A program made the translations under genes and the position numbers. From Oscillospiraceae bacterium (GTDB lineage: Bacteria; Bacillota; Clostridia; Oscillospirales; Oscillospiraceae): DNA of 64,000 nt. The stretch spans positions 54,559 through 118,558 of the forward strand of contig CAJTEA010000010.1 in assembly GCA_910575265.1 (NCBI GenBank), written 5' to 3'. Below the pieces are notes generated by a model. The model had not been told where the DNA came from. It saw only the letters and a program-made list of their open reading frames with translations, and did not search any database. Of the stretch, positions 32,093 to 41,344 are shown one piece after another. How positions within the stretch are numbered: position 1 is the first letter of the stretch; the number at the start of each line of letters is the position of its first letter.

Positions 32093-34645
32093 ATGCGCCA
32101 CAAGAAAAGCCATAATCACAGGGCCGGCTGGAGCAGCTGGCAGATCCTGTTTGTGTTAGTGTCTTTAGTTGCGGTCGCGGGGTTCGGCATGATGGTCAGC
32201 CAGCAGCTGCTTTTGAACAACGCCAGGGTCATGGGTAAAAACCTGGTGACCAGCTACTCCAATGACGAGGAAAACCAGCTGGACGAATATGACCGCATCC
32301 TCACCATGGCCATGTACTATCTGGAGGATCTGGACGCCCAGGGCGCGGATAACGCCGAGGTCGCGGAGTGGCTGGTGGATTTCTTTGAAAAGAGCACCTC
32401 CCTGATTCAGTCCAACAGCCTGGAGCTCTATGTGGCGCGGGAAAACCTGATCATCTCGTCCAGCGGAACGCGGACTGAAAATCAGAATTATCAGGACCAG
32501 TCCTGGTATCAGCAGGCTATGGCGGCGGAGGGTCGGGTGATTTTTACCGACGCCTATTCCAGCGCCGCCTATGACGGCCGGATGGTGGTCACCATCGCCG
32601 TATCCGCCGCCGGCAGCGACAGCGCCGTCGCCTTCGATGTACCCCTGGAGCATTTCTTCACCAATCACACGGCTCAGGATTTGCCGGAAGGGGGAGGCTA
32701 CTACGTTTTGGACCGCCAGGGCACCCTGCTGTATTACAGCATCCCCTTCCAGGCCTCAGACGAGGAGCTCCGGCCCTACGCCAAGGACCTGTTCGACCGG
32801 GTCAGCGGCGGGGAGCTGGACGGCAAGAACAACTCCATCATCGGCATGCAGGGGCTCCAGCGGGGACTGTACTATCAGAAAACGGAAAACGGATGGATGT
32901 GTATCCTTACCGTACCCTACGCCACGCTGCTTCAGGGCGTGCAGAGTATATTGGTGTGGTACGGCGGGGCCTTCGCCTTGTTTATGGCGGTGGCGGTGGG
33001 CCTGTGGCTGCGGGACCGCCGGCTGAGCAAAACCGCCAAGCGGAACGACGAGACCGTTCAGGTGCTGGGCAACACCTATTATGCCCTGTACCGGATCAAT
33101 GTAATAACGGGCACCTATGAAATTACCAAGCCCTTTGACTATGTGAGGGAGCAGCTTCCGGATGAGACCGGCCCCTATGAGGAGCTGCTGCGAGTGCTGC
33201 GCTCCGACCTGGACGAGTGGACAGGGGACGACTTTGAGCGGAATTTCTCCCTGGAAAACATCCGGCTGCTGTTTGAGCAGAACGTGACCGACTTCGGCGG
33301 CGAGTTCCTGCGCCAGTCAGAGGAGGGGCAGCGCTGGATCAGCGTCCGCCTGCTCACCGACCCGGTGCGCATCCCCCATGAGGCGGTGCTCTGCTTCCGA
33401 GATATCGAAAAGGAGAAGGAGGAGCAGCAAAAGCAGGTCTACCTCCTCAAGGGCGCGCTGGCCGCGGCGGAGCAGAGCGAAAAATCCCAAAAGCAGTTTT
33501 TCTCCGTGATGAGTCATGATATGCGCACCCCGCTGAATATCATCATCGGGATGGCCAGTCTGGCTCTTCAGCCCGGCTGCGCCCAAGAGAAGATGTTGGA
33601 GTACATCGCCAAAATCGGCGCCGCCAGCCAGCAGCTTCTGGCCCTGATTAACGACATTCTGGAGATTTCCCGACTGGAGCAGGGCAACATCTCCATGGAG
33701 ATCAAATCCTTTGACCTGCGGGAGGCCATGGAGACCTGGGGCGCCCCCTTCCAGACCCAGGCCCAGTCCAGCGGGAAGGAATTCAGCCTGTCCATGGACA
33801 TCAAGGACAACATGATTAAAGGCGACCCCGTGCGGCTGGGCCAGATCATCAACAACCTGGTGTCCAACGCCATGAAGTTCACCGGCCCCGGCGACCGGGT
33901 GTCCGTCTCCTTGCGGCAGATGGGCGAGGGCCGGCGGAATAACTACCTCTTCACGGTGGAGGACACAGGCGCGGGTATGTCGGAGGACTTCCTGCCCAAG
34001 CTCTTCGATCCTTATGAGCGGGAGGTGCGCTTCGGCGCCAAGGAGGTGATGGGCACCGGCCTGGGAATGCCCATCGTGAAAAACCTGGTGACCCGCATGG
34101 GGGGGCAGATTTCCGTAACCAGCACCCTGGGCAGAGGCACCACCTTCTCAGTCACCCTGCCCTTTGATGTGGGCGAGGCTCCCGCCCATGTTCAGGAGGA
34201 GCGCCATGAGGAGGTCCAGCTGGAGGGGCGGCGGATTCTTCTGGCGGAGGACAATTTCCTGAACATGGAGATCGCCACCGAGCTGCTGCAGATGCGCGGG
34301 GCCAAAGTGACCCCGGCGGAGAACGGACGAATCGCGGTGGAGAAGTTCCAAGCCGCCGAGCCGTACTTCTTTGACGCCATTCTGATGGATATGCAGATGC
34401 CGGAGATGGACGGCTGTGAGGCGGCCCGCACCATCCGGGTGCTGGACCGTACAGACGCCCAGTGCGTCCCCATCATCGCTCTGACGGCCAACGCCTTCGC
34501 GGAGGATATCAACCGCACCGCCCAGGCGGGCATGAACGCCCATCTGGCCAAGCCCATCAATATTGAACAGCTCTGCGGCACCCTGATAAAACTGATGTCC
34601 AAACGGGCCGCGGCCCGAAACAAGACACAAACCGAAAAGGAGTGA
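32093..34645 (+). CDS. hybrid sensor histidine kinase with receiver domain
   Basis: An 850-residue hybrid kinase. In order: membrane helix (about 20-40), extracytoplasmic Cache-like sensor (40-280), second membrane helix (about 290-308), a PAS-like region (330-445), the HisKA dimerisation helix with phospho-accepting His475 in MSHDMRTPLNIIIG, an HATPase domain (NNLVSNAMKFTG N-box, DTGAGMSEDF, GTGLGMPIVKNLV) and a receiver domain with phospho-accepting Asp766 in ILMDMQMPEMDG. It is the first gene of a three-gene operon with the REC/HD-GYP regulator and the HPt protein and has a near-consensus promoter. Signal unknown; Cache domains often bind small metabolites. Confidence 0.94.
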   Translation: MRHKKSHNHRAGWSSWQILFVLVSLVAVAGFGMMVSQQLLLNNARVMGKNLVTSYSNDEENQLDEYDRILTMAMYYLEDLDAQGADNAEVAEWLVDFFEKSTSLIQSNSLELYVARENLIISSSGTRTENQNYQDQSWYQQAMAAEGRVIFTDAYSSAAYDGRMVVTIAVSAAGSDSAVAFDVPLEHFFTNHTAQDLPEGGGYYVLDRQGTLLYYSIPFQASDEELRPYAKDLFDRVSGGELDGKNNSIIGMQGLQRGLYYQKTENGWMCILTVPYATLLQGVQSILVWYGGAFALFMAVAVGLWLRDRRLSKTAKRNDETVQVLGNTYYALYRINVITGTYEITKPFDYVREQLPDETGPYEELLRVLRSDLDEWTGDDFERNFSLENIRLLFEQNVTDFGGEFLRQSEEGQRWISVRLLTDPVRIPHEAVLCFRDIEKEKEEQQKQVYLLKGALAAAEQSEKSQKQFFSVMSHDMRTPLNIIIGMASLALQPGCAQEKMLEYIAKIGAASQQLLALINDILEISRLEQGNISMEIKSFDLREAMETWGAPFQTQAQSSGKEFSLSMDIKDNMIKGDPVRLGQIINNLVSNAMKFTGPGDRVSVSLRQMGEGRRNNYLFTVEDTGAGMSEDFLPKLFDPYEREVRFGAKEVMGTGLGMPIVKNLVTRMGGQISVTSTLGRGTTFSVTLPFDVGEAPAHVQEERHEEVQLEGRRILLAEDNFLNMEIATELLQMRGAKVTPAENGRIAVEKFQAAEPYFFDAILMDMQMPEMDGCEAARTIRVLDRTDAQCVPIIALTANAFAEDINRTAQAGMNAHLAKPINIEQLCGTLIKLMSKRAAARNKTQTEKE

Positions 34646-34650
34646 ACGTC

Positions 34651-36180
34651 ATGGCCGCGAAAAGCAAACAGAGGTATACCATCCTGGTGGCTGATGACTC
34701 GGAAATGAACCGCTCGATCCTGCGCGCGATGCTGGAGGAGTCCTATGACATCATCGAGGCGGAGGACGGCCTGCAGGCCATCGCCACCCTCCAGCAGATG
34801 GAGCAGGAGATATCCCTGGTCCTGCTGGATATCGTGATGCCCAACGTGGACGGCTTCGGCGTCCTGTCCGCCATGAACAAGTACAACTGGATCGACAGTG
34901 TGCCTGTTATCATGATTTCGGCGGAAAATACCCGCGAATTTATTGAGCGGGCCTACGACATGGGGGTCACCGACTACATCAGCCGTCCCTTCGACATGAT
35001 GGTGGTCCGCCGCCGGGTGATCAACACCCTTATGCTCTATGCCAAGCAGCGCCGGCTGGCGGCTCTGGTGAACGAGCAGATCTATCAGAAGGAGAAGGTC
35101 AACAACCTGATGATCTCTATCCTCAGCCATATTGTGGAGTTCCGCAACGAGGAGAGCGGCCTGCACGTCCTCCACATCCAGACCATGACCGAGATTCTGC
35201 TCCGCAGCCTGATGCGCAAAACGGACAAGTATAAGCTGGACCGGGAGACCATCAACCTGATCGGCAACGCCTCCACCCTCCACGATGTGGGTAAGATCTG
35301 CATCCCCAGTGAGATTCTGAACAAGCCGGGCCGCTTCACCAACGAGGAATTTGCCATTATGAAGCAGCACTCCCAGATGGGAGCGGACATGATGAAGGGG
35401 GTCCCCTTCCAGGACGAGCCACTGGTGAGATACGCCTATGAGATCTGCCGCTGGCACCATGAGCGCTATGACGGCAGAGGCTACCCAGACGGGATTTCGG
35501 GGGAGGATATCCCCATCTCCGCCCAGGTGGTGGCTCTGGCCGACGTGTACGACGCCCTGACCAGCGTCCGGGTCTACAAGCCCGCCCACTCCCATGAGAA
35601 GGCCCTGGCCATGATCCTCAACGGGGAGTGCGGCTCCTTCCAGCCCCTGCTTCTGGAGTGCCTGGTGGAGAGCAGCGACATCATCCAACAGGAGATGGCG
35701 GTGGACACTGTGACCAAGGGCGACCAGCGCATTATGGAGAACACGGCGGCTGAGATGGACCAGTATGAGGACCTGGCCGCCGCTGACCACACCCTCCAGA
35801 TGCTGGAGTATGAACGGAACAAGCATCGCTTCTTCAACTCCGTGTCCCAGGATATCCTCTTTGAGTATACCCGAACGCCCCCCATGCTCACCCTCTCCCC
35901 CGCCGGGGCGCGGTGCCTGGGGCTGGATGAGACCATTGTGGATCCCTATAGCAATGAGCAGCTGCTGGAGCTGATCGCTTCAGATCAACTGTCCCGGATG
36001 CTGCACAGTACATCCCCGGAAAACCCCCTTGTGGAGCTTGACTGCGAAGCCCGGCTAAATGGTACAGTGCGGCCCGTCCATATCATCTGTAAGGCGATGT
36101 GGTCCTCGGAAGAGGAACCCCAATATACCGGCGCCATCGGCAAAGTGGTGGAACGGCGAAAAAAGGAGGAAATCCAATGA
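34651..36180 (+). CDS. REC / HD-GYP response regulator with C-terminal PAS-like domain
   Basis: A 509-residue regulator. Residues 1-130 are a receiver with phospho-accepting Asp60 (LLDIVMPNVDG). Residues about 150-340 are an HD-GYP domain with a full motif set: HDVGKICIP (His211-Asp212), ILNKPGRFTNEE, WHHERYDGRGYPDG and ADVYDALTS. HD-GYP proteins hydrolyse cyclic-di-GMP, though some have lost activity. Residues 370-509 form a PAS-like domain. The ATG at 34651 is nine bases after AAAAGGAG; the GTG at 34642 would overlap the kinase stop. It overlaps the HPt gene by four bases. Confidence 0.94.
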   Translation: MAAKSKQRYTILVADDSEMNRSILRAMLEESYDIIEAEDGLQAIATLQQMEQEISLVLLDIVMPNVDGFGVLSAMNKYNWIDSVPVIMISAENTREFIERAYDMGVTDYISRPFDMMVVRRRVINTLMLYAKQRRLAALVNEQIYQKEKVNNLMISILSHIVEFRNEESGLHVLHIQTMTEILLRSLMRKTDKYKLDRETINLIGNASTLHDVGKICIPSEILNKPGRFTNEEFAIMKQHSQMGADMMKGVPFQDEPLVRYAYEICRWHHERYDGRGYPDGISGEDIPISAQVVALADVYDALTSVRVYKPAHSHEKALAMILNGECGSFQPLLLECLVESSDIIQQEMAVDTVTKGDQRIMENTAAEMDQYEDLAAADHTLQMLEYERNKHRFFNSVSQDILFEYTRTPPMLTLSPAGARCLGLDETIVDPYSNEQLLELIASDQLSRMLHSTSPENPLVELDCEARLNGTVRPVHIICKAMWSSEEEPQYTGAIGKVVERRKKEEIQ

Positions 36181-36530
36181 CCATTCAAGAGTGCTACGCC
36201 GCCCTGGAGGGCAGCTACGAGGAGGTTTTGGGCCGGCTGTACAGCGACGCCCTGGTGAAGAAATTTGTGGGTAAGTTCTTGTCCGACCAGTCCTTCCAGC
36301 TGCTGAAAAGCTCCCTGGAGGCGGGGAATTACGACGAGGCGTTCCGGGCCGCCCACACCTTGAAGGGCGTCACCCAGAACTTGAGCTTTACCAAGCTGTA
36401 TGAGTCCAGCCACCAGATCACCGAGGCCCTGCGGACCAAAAACTACGATCAGGCCATACAGCTCCTGCCCAAGATAGAGGCGGACTACGACCAAACCGCC
36501 GCCGCGATCCAGGCCTTTCAGGCGGAATAA
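36177..36530 (+). CDS. histidine phosphotransfer (HPt) protein
   Basis: A 117-residue all-helical protein with the HPt signature AAHTLKGVTQNL; His60 is the phospho-acceptor. HPt proteins relay phosphate from a hybrid kinase receiver to a response regulator. The ATG at 36177 overlaps the regulator stop by four bases (ATGA) and follows GAGG. It is the last gene of the operon and ends before a strong terminator. With the hybrid kinase and REC/HD-GYP genes it completes a four-step relay (His475, Asp766, His60, Asp60). Confidence 0.9.
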   Translation: MTIQECYAALEGSYEEVLGRLYSDALVKKFVGKFLSDQSFQLLKSSLEAGNYDEAFRAAHTLKGVTQNLSFTKLYESSHQITEALRTKNYDQAIQLLPKIEADYDQTAAAIQAFQAE

Positions 36531-36535
36531 AAGTT

Positions 36536-36568
36536 GAGGGACCATCCGAAAAAGGATGGTCCCATTTT
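36536..36568 (+). terminator. terminator after the phosphorelay operon
   Basis: GGGACCATCC (36538-36547) pairs with GGATGGTCCC (36554-36563), then ATTTTAATT. Also serves convergent ilvD. Confidence 0.85.
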
Positions 36569-36570
36569 AA

Positions 36571-38232
36571 TTACTCCAGAATCGCGCCTCTGTCGGCGGA
36601 GGATACCATTTTGGCATACCGGGCCAGATATCCGGTTTTAATCTTGGGCTCGAGGCAGACCCATTTGGCCCGCCGGGTCTCCAGCTCCTGGTCGGACACC
36701 TTCAGGGTGATGGTGTGGGCGGGAATGTCGATGGCGATCCGGTCACCCTCCTCCACCAGGCCGATGTTGCCCCCAGAGGCCGCCTCGGGGGATACGTGGC
36801 CGATGGAGGCACCCCGGGTGGCTCCGGAGAACCGGCCGTCGGTGATCAGGGCCACGTCCTTGTCCAGCCCCATGCCGGCGATGGCGGAGGTGGGGTTGAG
36901 CATCTCCCGCATGCCGGGGCCGCCCTTGGGGCCCTCATAGCGGATGACCACCACGTCGCCGGCCACAATCTTGCCGTCGTAGATGGCCTGGATCGCATCT
37001 TCCTCAGAGTTGAACACCCGGGCGGGGCCTTCGTGGACCATCATCTCGGGAGCCACGGCGGACTGCTTCACCACACAGCCATCGGGAGCCAGATTGCCCT
37101 TGAGAACGGCAATTCCGCCGGTTTTGGAATAGGGATTGCCGATGGGCCGGATCACCTCCGGGTCGCGGTTGACCACGCCCTCCAGATTTTCGGCGATGGT
37201 CTTTCCGGTGCAGGTGGGCAGAGAGGTGTCGATCAGCCCCGCCCCGGCCAGCTCGGCCATGACGGCGTAGACACCGCCGGCCCGCTCCAGATCCTCCATA
37301 TAGGTGTCCCCGGCGGGGGCCAGGTGGCACAGGTTGGGGGTCTTGTCGGAAATTTCATTGGCCATGTCGAAGGACAGCTCGATGCCGCACTCGTGGGCGA
37401 TGGCGGGCAGGTGGAGCATGGTGTTGGTGGAGCAGCCCAGGGCCATGTCGATGGTCTCGGCGTTGTGGAAGGCGGCCTCGGTCATGATGTCCTGGGGGCG
37501 GATGTCCTTTTCCACCAGTTCCATAACTTTCATGCCGGCGTGCTTGGCCAGGCGGAGCCGGGCGGAATAGACGGCGGGGATGGTGCCGTTGCCCCGCAGG
37601 CCCATGCCGATGGCCTCAGTGAGGCAGTTCATCGAGTTGGCGGTGTACATGCCGGAGCAGGAGCCGCAGGTGGGACAGGCGTTGTTCTCATACTCCTCCA
37701 CCCCGGCCTCGTCCAGCTTGCCGGCGTAGTAGGAACCCACCGCTTCAAACATGTGGCTCAGACAGGTGCGACGGCCGTCGTTCAGCGTCCCGGCCAGCAT
37801 AGGCCCGCCGGAGACAAAAATGGTGGGCACATTTACCCGGGCCGCCGCCATCAGGAGTCCCGGCACATTCTTGTCGCAGTTGGGGATCATCACCAGCCCG
37901 TCGAACTGGTGGGCGGTGGCCATGGCTTCGGTAGAATCGGCGATCAGGTCCCGGGTGACCAGGGAGTATTTCATGCCCACATGGCCCATGGCGATGCCGT
38001 CGCAGACGGCGATGGCGGGAAACTCCACCGGAGTGCCGCCGGCGGCCCGGATCCCCGCCTTCACCGCCTCGGCGATTTTGTCCAGGTTCATGTGGCCGGG
38101 GACGATCTCATTGTAGGAGCAGACCACACCAATCAGGGGCTTTTCCAGCTCCTCCTTGGTGTAGCCCAGGGCGTAGAGCAAAGAGCGGTTGGGGGCGGCG
38201 GGGATGCCTTTTTTCACGACGTCAGAGCGCAT
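36571..38232 (-). CDS. ilvD: dihydroxy-acid dehydratase IlvD
   Basis: IlvD makes 2-oxo acids for branched-chain amino acid synthesis. The 553-residue protein has the iron-sulfur ligands in [10 protein letters not shown] and [19 protein letters not shown], plus a C-terminal [29 protein letters not shown] (quoted in part: [17 protein letters not shown]). The ATG at 38232 follows GGAGGTAATACTT. It has a good promoter and no adjacent ilv genes; isolated ilvD is common in this group. The shorter leader shows no T-box. Confidence 0.97.
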   Translation of the reverse strand: MRSDVVKKGIPAAPNRSLLYALGYTKEELEKPLIGVVCSYNEIVPGHMNLDKIAEAVKAGIRAAGGTPVEFPAIAVCDGIAMGHVGMKYSLVTRDLIADSTEAMATAHQFDGLVMIPNCDKNVPGLLMAAARVNVPTIFVSGGPMLAGTLNDGRRTCLSHMFEAVGSYYAGKLDEAGVEEYENNACPTCGSCSGMYTANSMNCLTEAIGMGLRGNGTIPAVYSARLRLAKHAGMKVMELVEKDIRPQDIMTEAAFHNAETIDMALGCSTNTMLHLPAIAHECGIELSFDMANEISDKTPNLCHLAPAGDTYMEDLERAGGVYAVMAELAGAGLIDTSLPTCTGKTIAENLEGVVNRDPEVIRPIGNPYSKTGGIAVLKGNLAPDGCVVKQSAVAPEMMVHEGPARVFNSEEDAIQAIYDGKIVAGDVVVIRYEGPKGGPGMREMLNPTSAIAGMGLDKDVALITDGRFSGATRGASIGHVSPEAASGGNIGLVEEGDRIAIDIPAHTITLKVSDQELETRRAKWVCLEPKIKTGYLARYAKMVSSADRGAILE

Positions 38233-38285
38233 AAGTATTACCTCCAAAATATATGTTGTATGAAATATTTAAGTTGTCTGACATC

Positions 38286-38314
38286 AGAGTACCACAGGAG
38301 ACTGGACATGTCAA
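38286..38314 (-). promoter_or_regulatory. ilvD promoter
   Basis: Minus strand: TTGACA (38309-38314), 17-base spacer, TACTCT (38286-38291). Confidence 0.75.
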
Positions 38315-38331
38315 GGGGGAATGTGATAAAA

Positions 38332-38362
38332 TAAAAGAGCTTTCCCCAAGGGGGAAAGCTCT
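38332..38362 (-). terminator. terminator after RHH gene at 38550
   Basis: AAGAGCTTTCCCC pairs with GGGGAAAGCTCTT across a short loop, then TTTATTTT on the minus strand. Confidence 0.85.
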
Positions 38363-38550
38363 TAGTCCGAATCCTGTTCTTGTTCTTTCAAGCTCTCCAA
38401 GGCCCATCTGGTGGCCTCGATCACAAATGCGGAAAAAGTAGCGCCAGTGCCACGAATTGCAAGCTCCACTTCCTCGATTACATCATTTGGAAAGCGAACA
38501 TTCTTTTGTGTAGTCGCTGGAATTACAGGTACTTTAAATTTTCTTGCCAT
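38362..38550 (-). CDS. ribbon-helix-helix protein (62 aa)
   Basis: A 62-residue protein with a basic N-terminal strand (KNVRFPNDVIEEVELA) and a second helix (FSAFVIEATRWALESLKEQEQ), the ribbon-helix-helix layout seen in Arc/CopG and YlcI/YnfO-like proteins. The ATG at 38550 follows GGGTGA; longer starts run into the intergenic region. It is divergent from a 76-residue gene across a gap rich in GTAT-type repeats. The motif AGTGTAT in that gap also appears in the 17-base operators of the RHH pair near 6.7 kb. Confidence 0.72.
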   Translation of the reverse strand: MARKFKVPVIPATTQKNVRFPNDVIEEVELAIRGTGATFSAFVIEATRWALESLKEQEQDSD

Positions 38551-38587
38551 AATTGTCACCCGCCATACATTCTGTACTTTACATTGT

Positions 38588-38636
38588 GATACATACGCGG
38601 TAATATTTATGTATCCCATAAGTGTATCAAGTGTAT
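38588..38636. promoter_or_regulatory. operator candidates in the RHH-2 divergent gap
   Basis: Inverted repeat GATACAT (38588-38594)/ATGTATC (38609-38615) and direct repeats AGTGTAT (38621-38627 and 38630-38636). CATAAGTGTATC here resembles CATATAGTGTATC at the other RHH locus. Confidence 0.6.
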
Positions 38637-38652
38637 AGAACGGAGAAAAAAT

Positions 38653-38883
38653 ATGACCTATGGCATTTTAAGAAAGCATTTCGCCGAGTATCTGCGTCAA
38701 AGCCAGATCAAAATCGACATTACCGGCTTTGATATGGAGGCTTTTTCCAAGGCTATGAATCAGGAACTGAAGGAACGTCTAAGCACGATTGAGTACATTG
38801 CCTTTGAGGATGGGGACGTCATGTCCAACGACGAAAAAGTAGCATCCATCCAATCGCTGTTTCAGCGTGATTTTTTAGAGTAA
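38653..38883 (+). CDS. hypothetical protein (76 aa)
   Basis: An acidic 76-residue protein, divergent from the RHH gene and 13 bases before the FadR-like gene. Sequence segments such as RKHFAEYLRQSQIKIDITGF and KAMNQELKERLSTIEYIAFE suggest alpha-helix with a short strand; no known family recognised. No signal peptide. The ribosome binding site is weak (CGGAGAAAA). It may be the partner of the RHH protein, but there is no evidence of toxicity or of toxin folds such as RelE/ParE. Confidence 0.6.
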   Translation: MTYGILRKHFAEYLRQSQIKIDITGFDMEAFSKAMNQELKERLSTIEYIAFEDGDVMSNDEKVASIQSLFQRDFLE

Positions 38884-38896
38884 GGAATGAGAACGC

Positions 38897-39577
38897 ATGA
38901 AGAAAGCCAGCCTGTCCCAGCAGACGGCCCGGCGGCTGTACAACATGATAACGGCGGAAAAAAAGTTTACCCCCGGGGAGAAGCTGCCCAACGAGCCAAA
39001 GCTTGCCCAAGAGCTGGGGGTAAGCCGGGCCACCCTGCGGGAGGCCATCCGGGAGCTGGCGACCCAGGGGGTACTGGAGGTTCGCCGGGGGCTTGGAACC
39101 TTTGTCTCTCAGAGGGCGGCGGAGATCGACGATTTCGGCTTTTCCGCTCTGGACCAGGTGAGGGGCCAGCTGCGGGAGCTGTTTGAGCTGCGGGCCGTCT
39201 TTGAGCCGGAGATGTCCGCCCTGGCCTGCCGCCGGGCCACTCCGGAGGAGCTGGCGGACATCCTGACCCAGGGGGAGCGGGTGGCCGCCTGTATCCATGC
39301 AGGGGAGGACCGCGCCCAGGCTGACCGGGATTTTCACGCCGCCATCGTCCGGGCCACGCACAACGAGTTTATGGCCCGCCTGCTGCCTATTATCAGCCAG
39401 GCGGTGGAGACCGCCATTGTTTCCGGCCCCCACAGGGACCGGCTGGCGGAGCATACCCTCCGGGACCATGCCCTGCTGATGGAGTTTTTCCAGAAACGGG
39501 ACCCGGAGGGGGCCCGCCACGCCATGGCCATCCACATGCGCCACGCCATGGACGAGATGGGACTGGAAATCGGTTGA
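38897..39577 (+). CDS. FadR/GntR-family regulator (FCD domain)
   Basis: A 226-residue regulator with an N-terminal GntR winged helix (QQTARRLYNMITAEKKF, LPNEPKLAQELGVSRATLREAIRELATQG, LEVRRGLGTFVS) and a helical FCD effector domain from about residue 90. FCD regulators bind organic acids and often control sugar-acid or carboxylate genes. Metal-binding His/Asp positions of the FCD fold are suggested by DRDFHAAIVRATHNEF and EHTLRDHALLMEFF. The ATG at 38897 follows AAGGAATGAG. A bidirectional hairpin follows it. Confidence 0.92.
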   Translation: MKKASLSQQTARRLYNMITAEKKFTPGEKLPNEPKLAQELGVSRATLREAIRELATQGVLEVRRGLGTFVSQRAAEIDDFGFSALDQVRGQLRELFELRAVFEPEMSALACRRATPEELADILTQGERVAACIHAGEDRAQADRDFHAAIVRATHNEFMARLLPIISQAVETAIVSGPHRDRLAEHTLRDHALLMEFFQKRDPEGARHAMAIHMRHAMDEMGLEIG

Positions 39578-39675
39578 CACCGGCGGTGTTTTTCTCCCCG
39601 GCATGTGCGTCAGGCGCTGATTCGCTGTCTGGCGGCCCATTTTCATTGGAATCCGCCCAAGGCAAGACTATAACC

Positions 39676-39702
39676 AAAAAGAGGCCTGACAGGCCTCTTT
39701 TT
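39676..39702. terminator. bidirectional terminator after FadR-like gene
   Basis: AAAAAGAGGCCT, loop GAC, AGGCCTCTTTTTT. Symmetric, so it can serve both convergent genes. Confidence 0.9.
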
Positions 39703-39730
39703 TCGCGTATTTTCGAACGGACCCTGTCTG

Positions 39731-40552
39731 TTAGTTCTGGTCCTGAGAGATATCCCCCCCGAAATACTTGTTGGACAGCTCGGTAAGGGTGCCGTCCTCC
39801 GAAAGCTCCGCCAGAGCGCCGTTTACCGCTTCCAAAAGGGAAGCAGTCTCCTCCCCCTCGCGCATGGGGATGGCCGCCTGGGTGGACTCCGAGTCCAGAC
39901 AGGCTATTTTAATGTCGGCGTCCGGGTGGGCGTTCATGTAGTCGTAATAGCTTACCTCGGCGTTAAGAGTGGCGTCGACGCGTCCGCTGAGCAGCAGCTC
40001 AAAGGTCTGGTTCAGATCGTCCACCCCGGTGACCTCCGCGCCGTACTGTTCCGCCACGGCGGCGTAGGTGCTGGTAATCGTGTTGGCGGTGCGCTTGCCC
40101 GCCAGGTCCTCCATGGCCTGAATGTCCCCGTTGTCTCCTCGGACGATAACGGCGGTGCGGTTGTAGGCGTAGGGGGTAGAGAAGCTGTACTTCTCCGCCC
40201 GCTCCGGGGTGATGTCCACGCCGTTGGCCATGATGTCATAGCGGCCCGCCTCCAGGCCGGCCAGCAGGCCGTCGAATTCCCCCTCCACAAAAGTGGCGGT
40301 TACCCCCAGCTTTTCCGCGATGGCCTGGGCCACCTCCACATCGTAGCCCACCAGCTGGTCGTTTTCATCGTGGTAGGTCCAGGGAGCCCAGGTGCCCTCT
40401 GTGGCCACCACGATCTCTCCCTTGGCCTGAATAGCGGCCAGCAGATCGCCGCCCATATCCTCAGACTGGGGCTTATCCGTTCCGCCGCAGGCGGACAGGG
40501 CGGACAGACACAGCGCGGCGGACAGAACAACGGCAAAAATACGTTTTTTCAT
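39731..40552 (-). CDS. amino-acid ABC transporter substrate-binding lipoprotein
   Basis: A 273-residue periplasmic-type binding protein anchored as a lipoprotein: signal MKKRIFAVVLSAALCL with lipobox LSALSAC-GG. The mature protein has the type 2 polar-amino-acid binding fold: EGTWAPWTYHDENDQLVGYDVEVA, GLEAGRYDIMANGVDITPER, STPYAYNRTAVIV. Related proteins bind cystine, arginine or glutamine. The gene lies 34 bases downstream of its permease in a two-gene operon. The ATPase component is missing nearby. Confidence 0.92.
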   Translation of the reverse strand: MKKRIFAVVLSAALCLSALSACGGTDKPQSEDMGGDLLAAIQAKGEIVVATEGTWAPWTYHDENDQLVGYDVEVAQAIAEKLGVTATFVEGEFDGLLAGLEAGRYDIMANGVDITPERAEKYSFSTPYAYNRTAVIVRGDNGDIQAMEDLAGKRTANTITSTYAAVAEQYGAEVTGVDDLNQTFELLLSGRVDATLNAEVSYYDYMNAHPDADIKIACLDSESTQAAIPMREGEETASLLEAVNGALAELSEDGTLTELSNKYFGGDISQDQN

Positions 40553-40586
40553 ACTTGATACTCCTTATACCTGATAAAATTTCGGC

Positions 40587-41255
40587 TTATACGGTGTAAG
40601 CGCCCAGCTTTTTCTCTCCCCACCGCTGGAGCCAGGTGAGAACCGTGGAAAACATGAGATAGATCACGCCCACCTCGATGTACAGCACCAGCGGCTCATA
40701 TACCCTGGCGTTGATCCGCTGGGTGACCATGAACATCTCTGTCACCGTGATATTGGCGGCCAGAGAGGTGTCCTTGACCATGGAGATCAGCGAGTTGGAC
40801 AGGGCCGGGAACGCGGAGCGCAGAGCCTGGGGGAGTATAACGCCGCGGACGGTCTGAAACCAGCTTAGGCCCAGGCACCGGCCGCCCTCCAGCTGCCCCG
40901 CCGGAATGGATTCCAGCGCCCCCCGGATGGTCTCGGCGCAGTAGGCTCCCTCGTTGACGGAAAACACCAGCACGGCGGCGGGGAAGGGGTCGATCACCAC
41001 CCCCACCCTCGTCAGTCCGAAGAACACTACAAACAACTGCACCAGCAGCGGCGTGCCCCGGATGACCCAGACGTAGAACCGGGCCAGCTGCTTCAGCGCC
41101 CGGAGGTTGGCGAACTGCACCAGCGCCACCGCCACCGCGATGACCATCGCCAGAGAGAAGGCGATCACGGTAAGGGGGACCGTTACCGTCAGGCCGGGCA
41201 ACAGAATTTTCCAAAAAGAGTCGGTCACAAGGTCTATCAGCCTCTGATCCAGCAT
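40587..41255 (-). CDS. amino-acid ABC transporter permease
   Basis: A 222-residue His/Glu/Gln/Arg-type permease with about five membrane spans and the ABC-coupling EAA loop, visible here as EGGRCLGLSWFQTVRGVILPQA. The N-terminal VTVPLTVIAFSLAMVIAVAVAL segment is the first membrane span. The ATG at 41255 follows AAAGGAGG. It is first in a permease-binding protein pair; no ATPase gene lies in this window on either side. Confidence 0.92.
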   Translation of the reverse strand: MLDQRLIDLVTDSFWKILLPGLTVTVPLTVIAFSLAMVIAVAVALVQFANLRALKQLARFYVWVIRGTPLLVQLFVVFFGLTRVGVVIDPFPAAVLVFSVNEGAYCAETIRGALESIPAGQLEGGRCLGLSWFQTVRGVILPQALRSAFPALSNSLISMVKDTSLAANITVTEMFMVTQRINARVYEPLVLYIEVGVIYLMFSTVLTWLQRWGEKKLGAYTV

Positions 41256-41284
41256 CAGGCGGCCTCCTTTTCCAGCTTATTCAC

Positions 41285-41313
41285 AGAATACAGTATAAAG
41301 AAGAACCTGTCAA
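41285..41313 (-). promoter_or_regulatory. promoter of the amino-acid ABC operon
   Basis: Minus strand: TTGACA (41308-41313), 17-base spacer, TATTCT (41285-41290). Confidence 0.78.
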
Positions 41314-41344
41314 ATTGCAAGATGGCGGTTTTACCATCTTTCCC

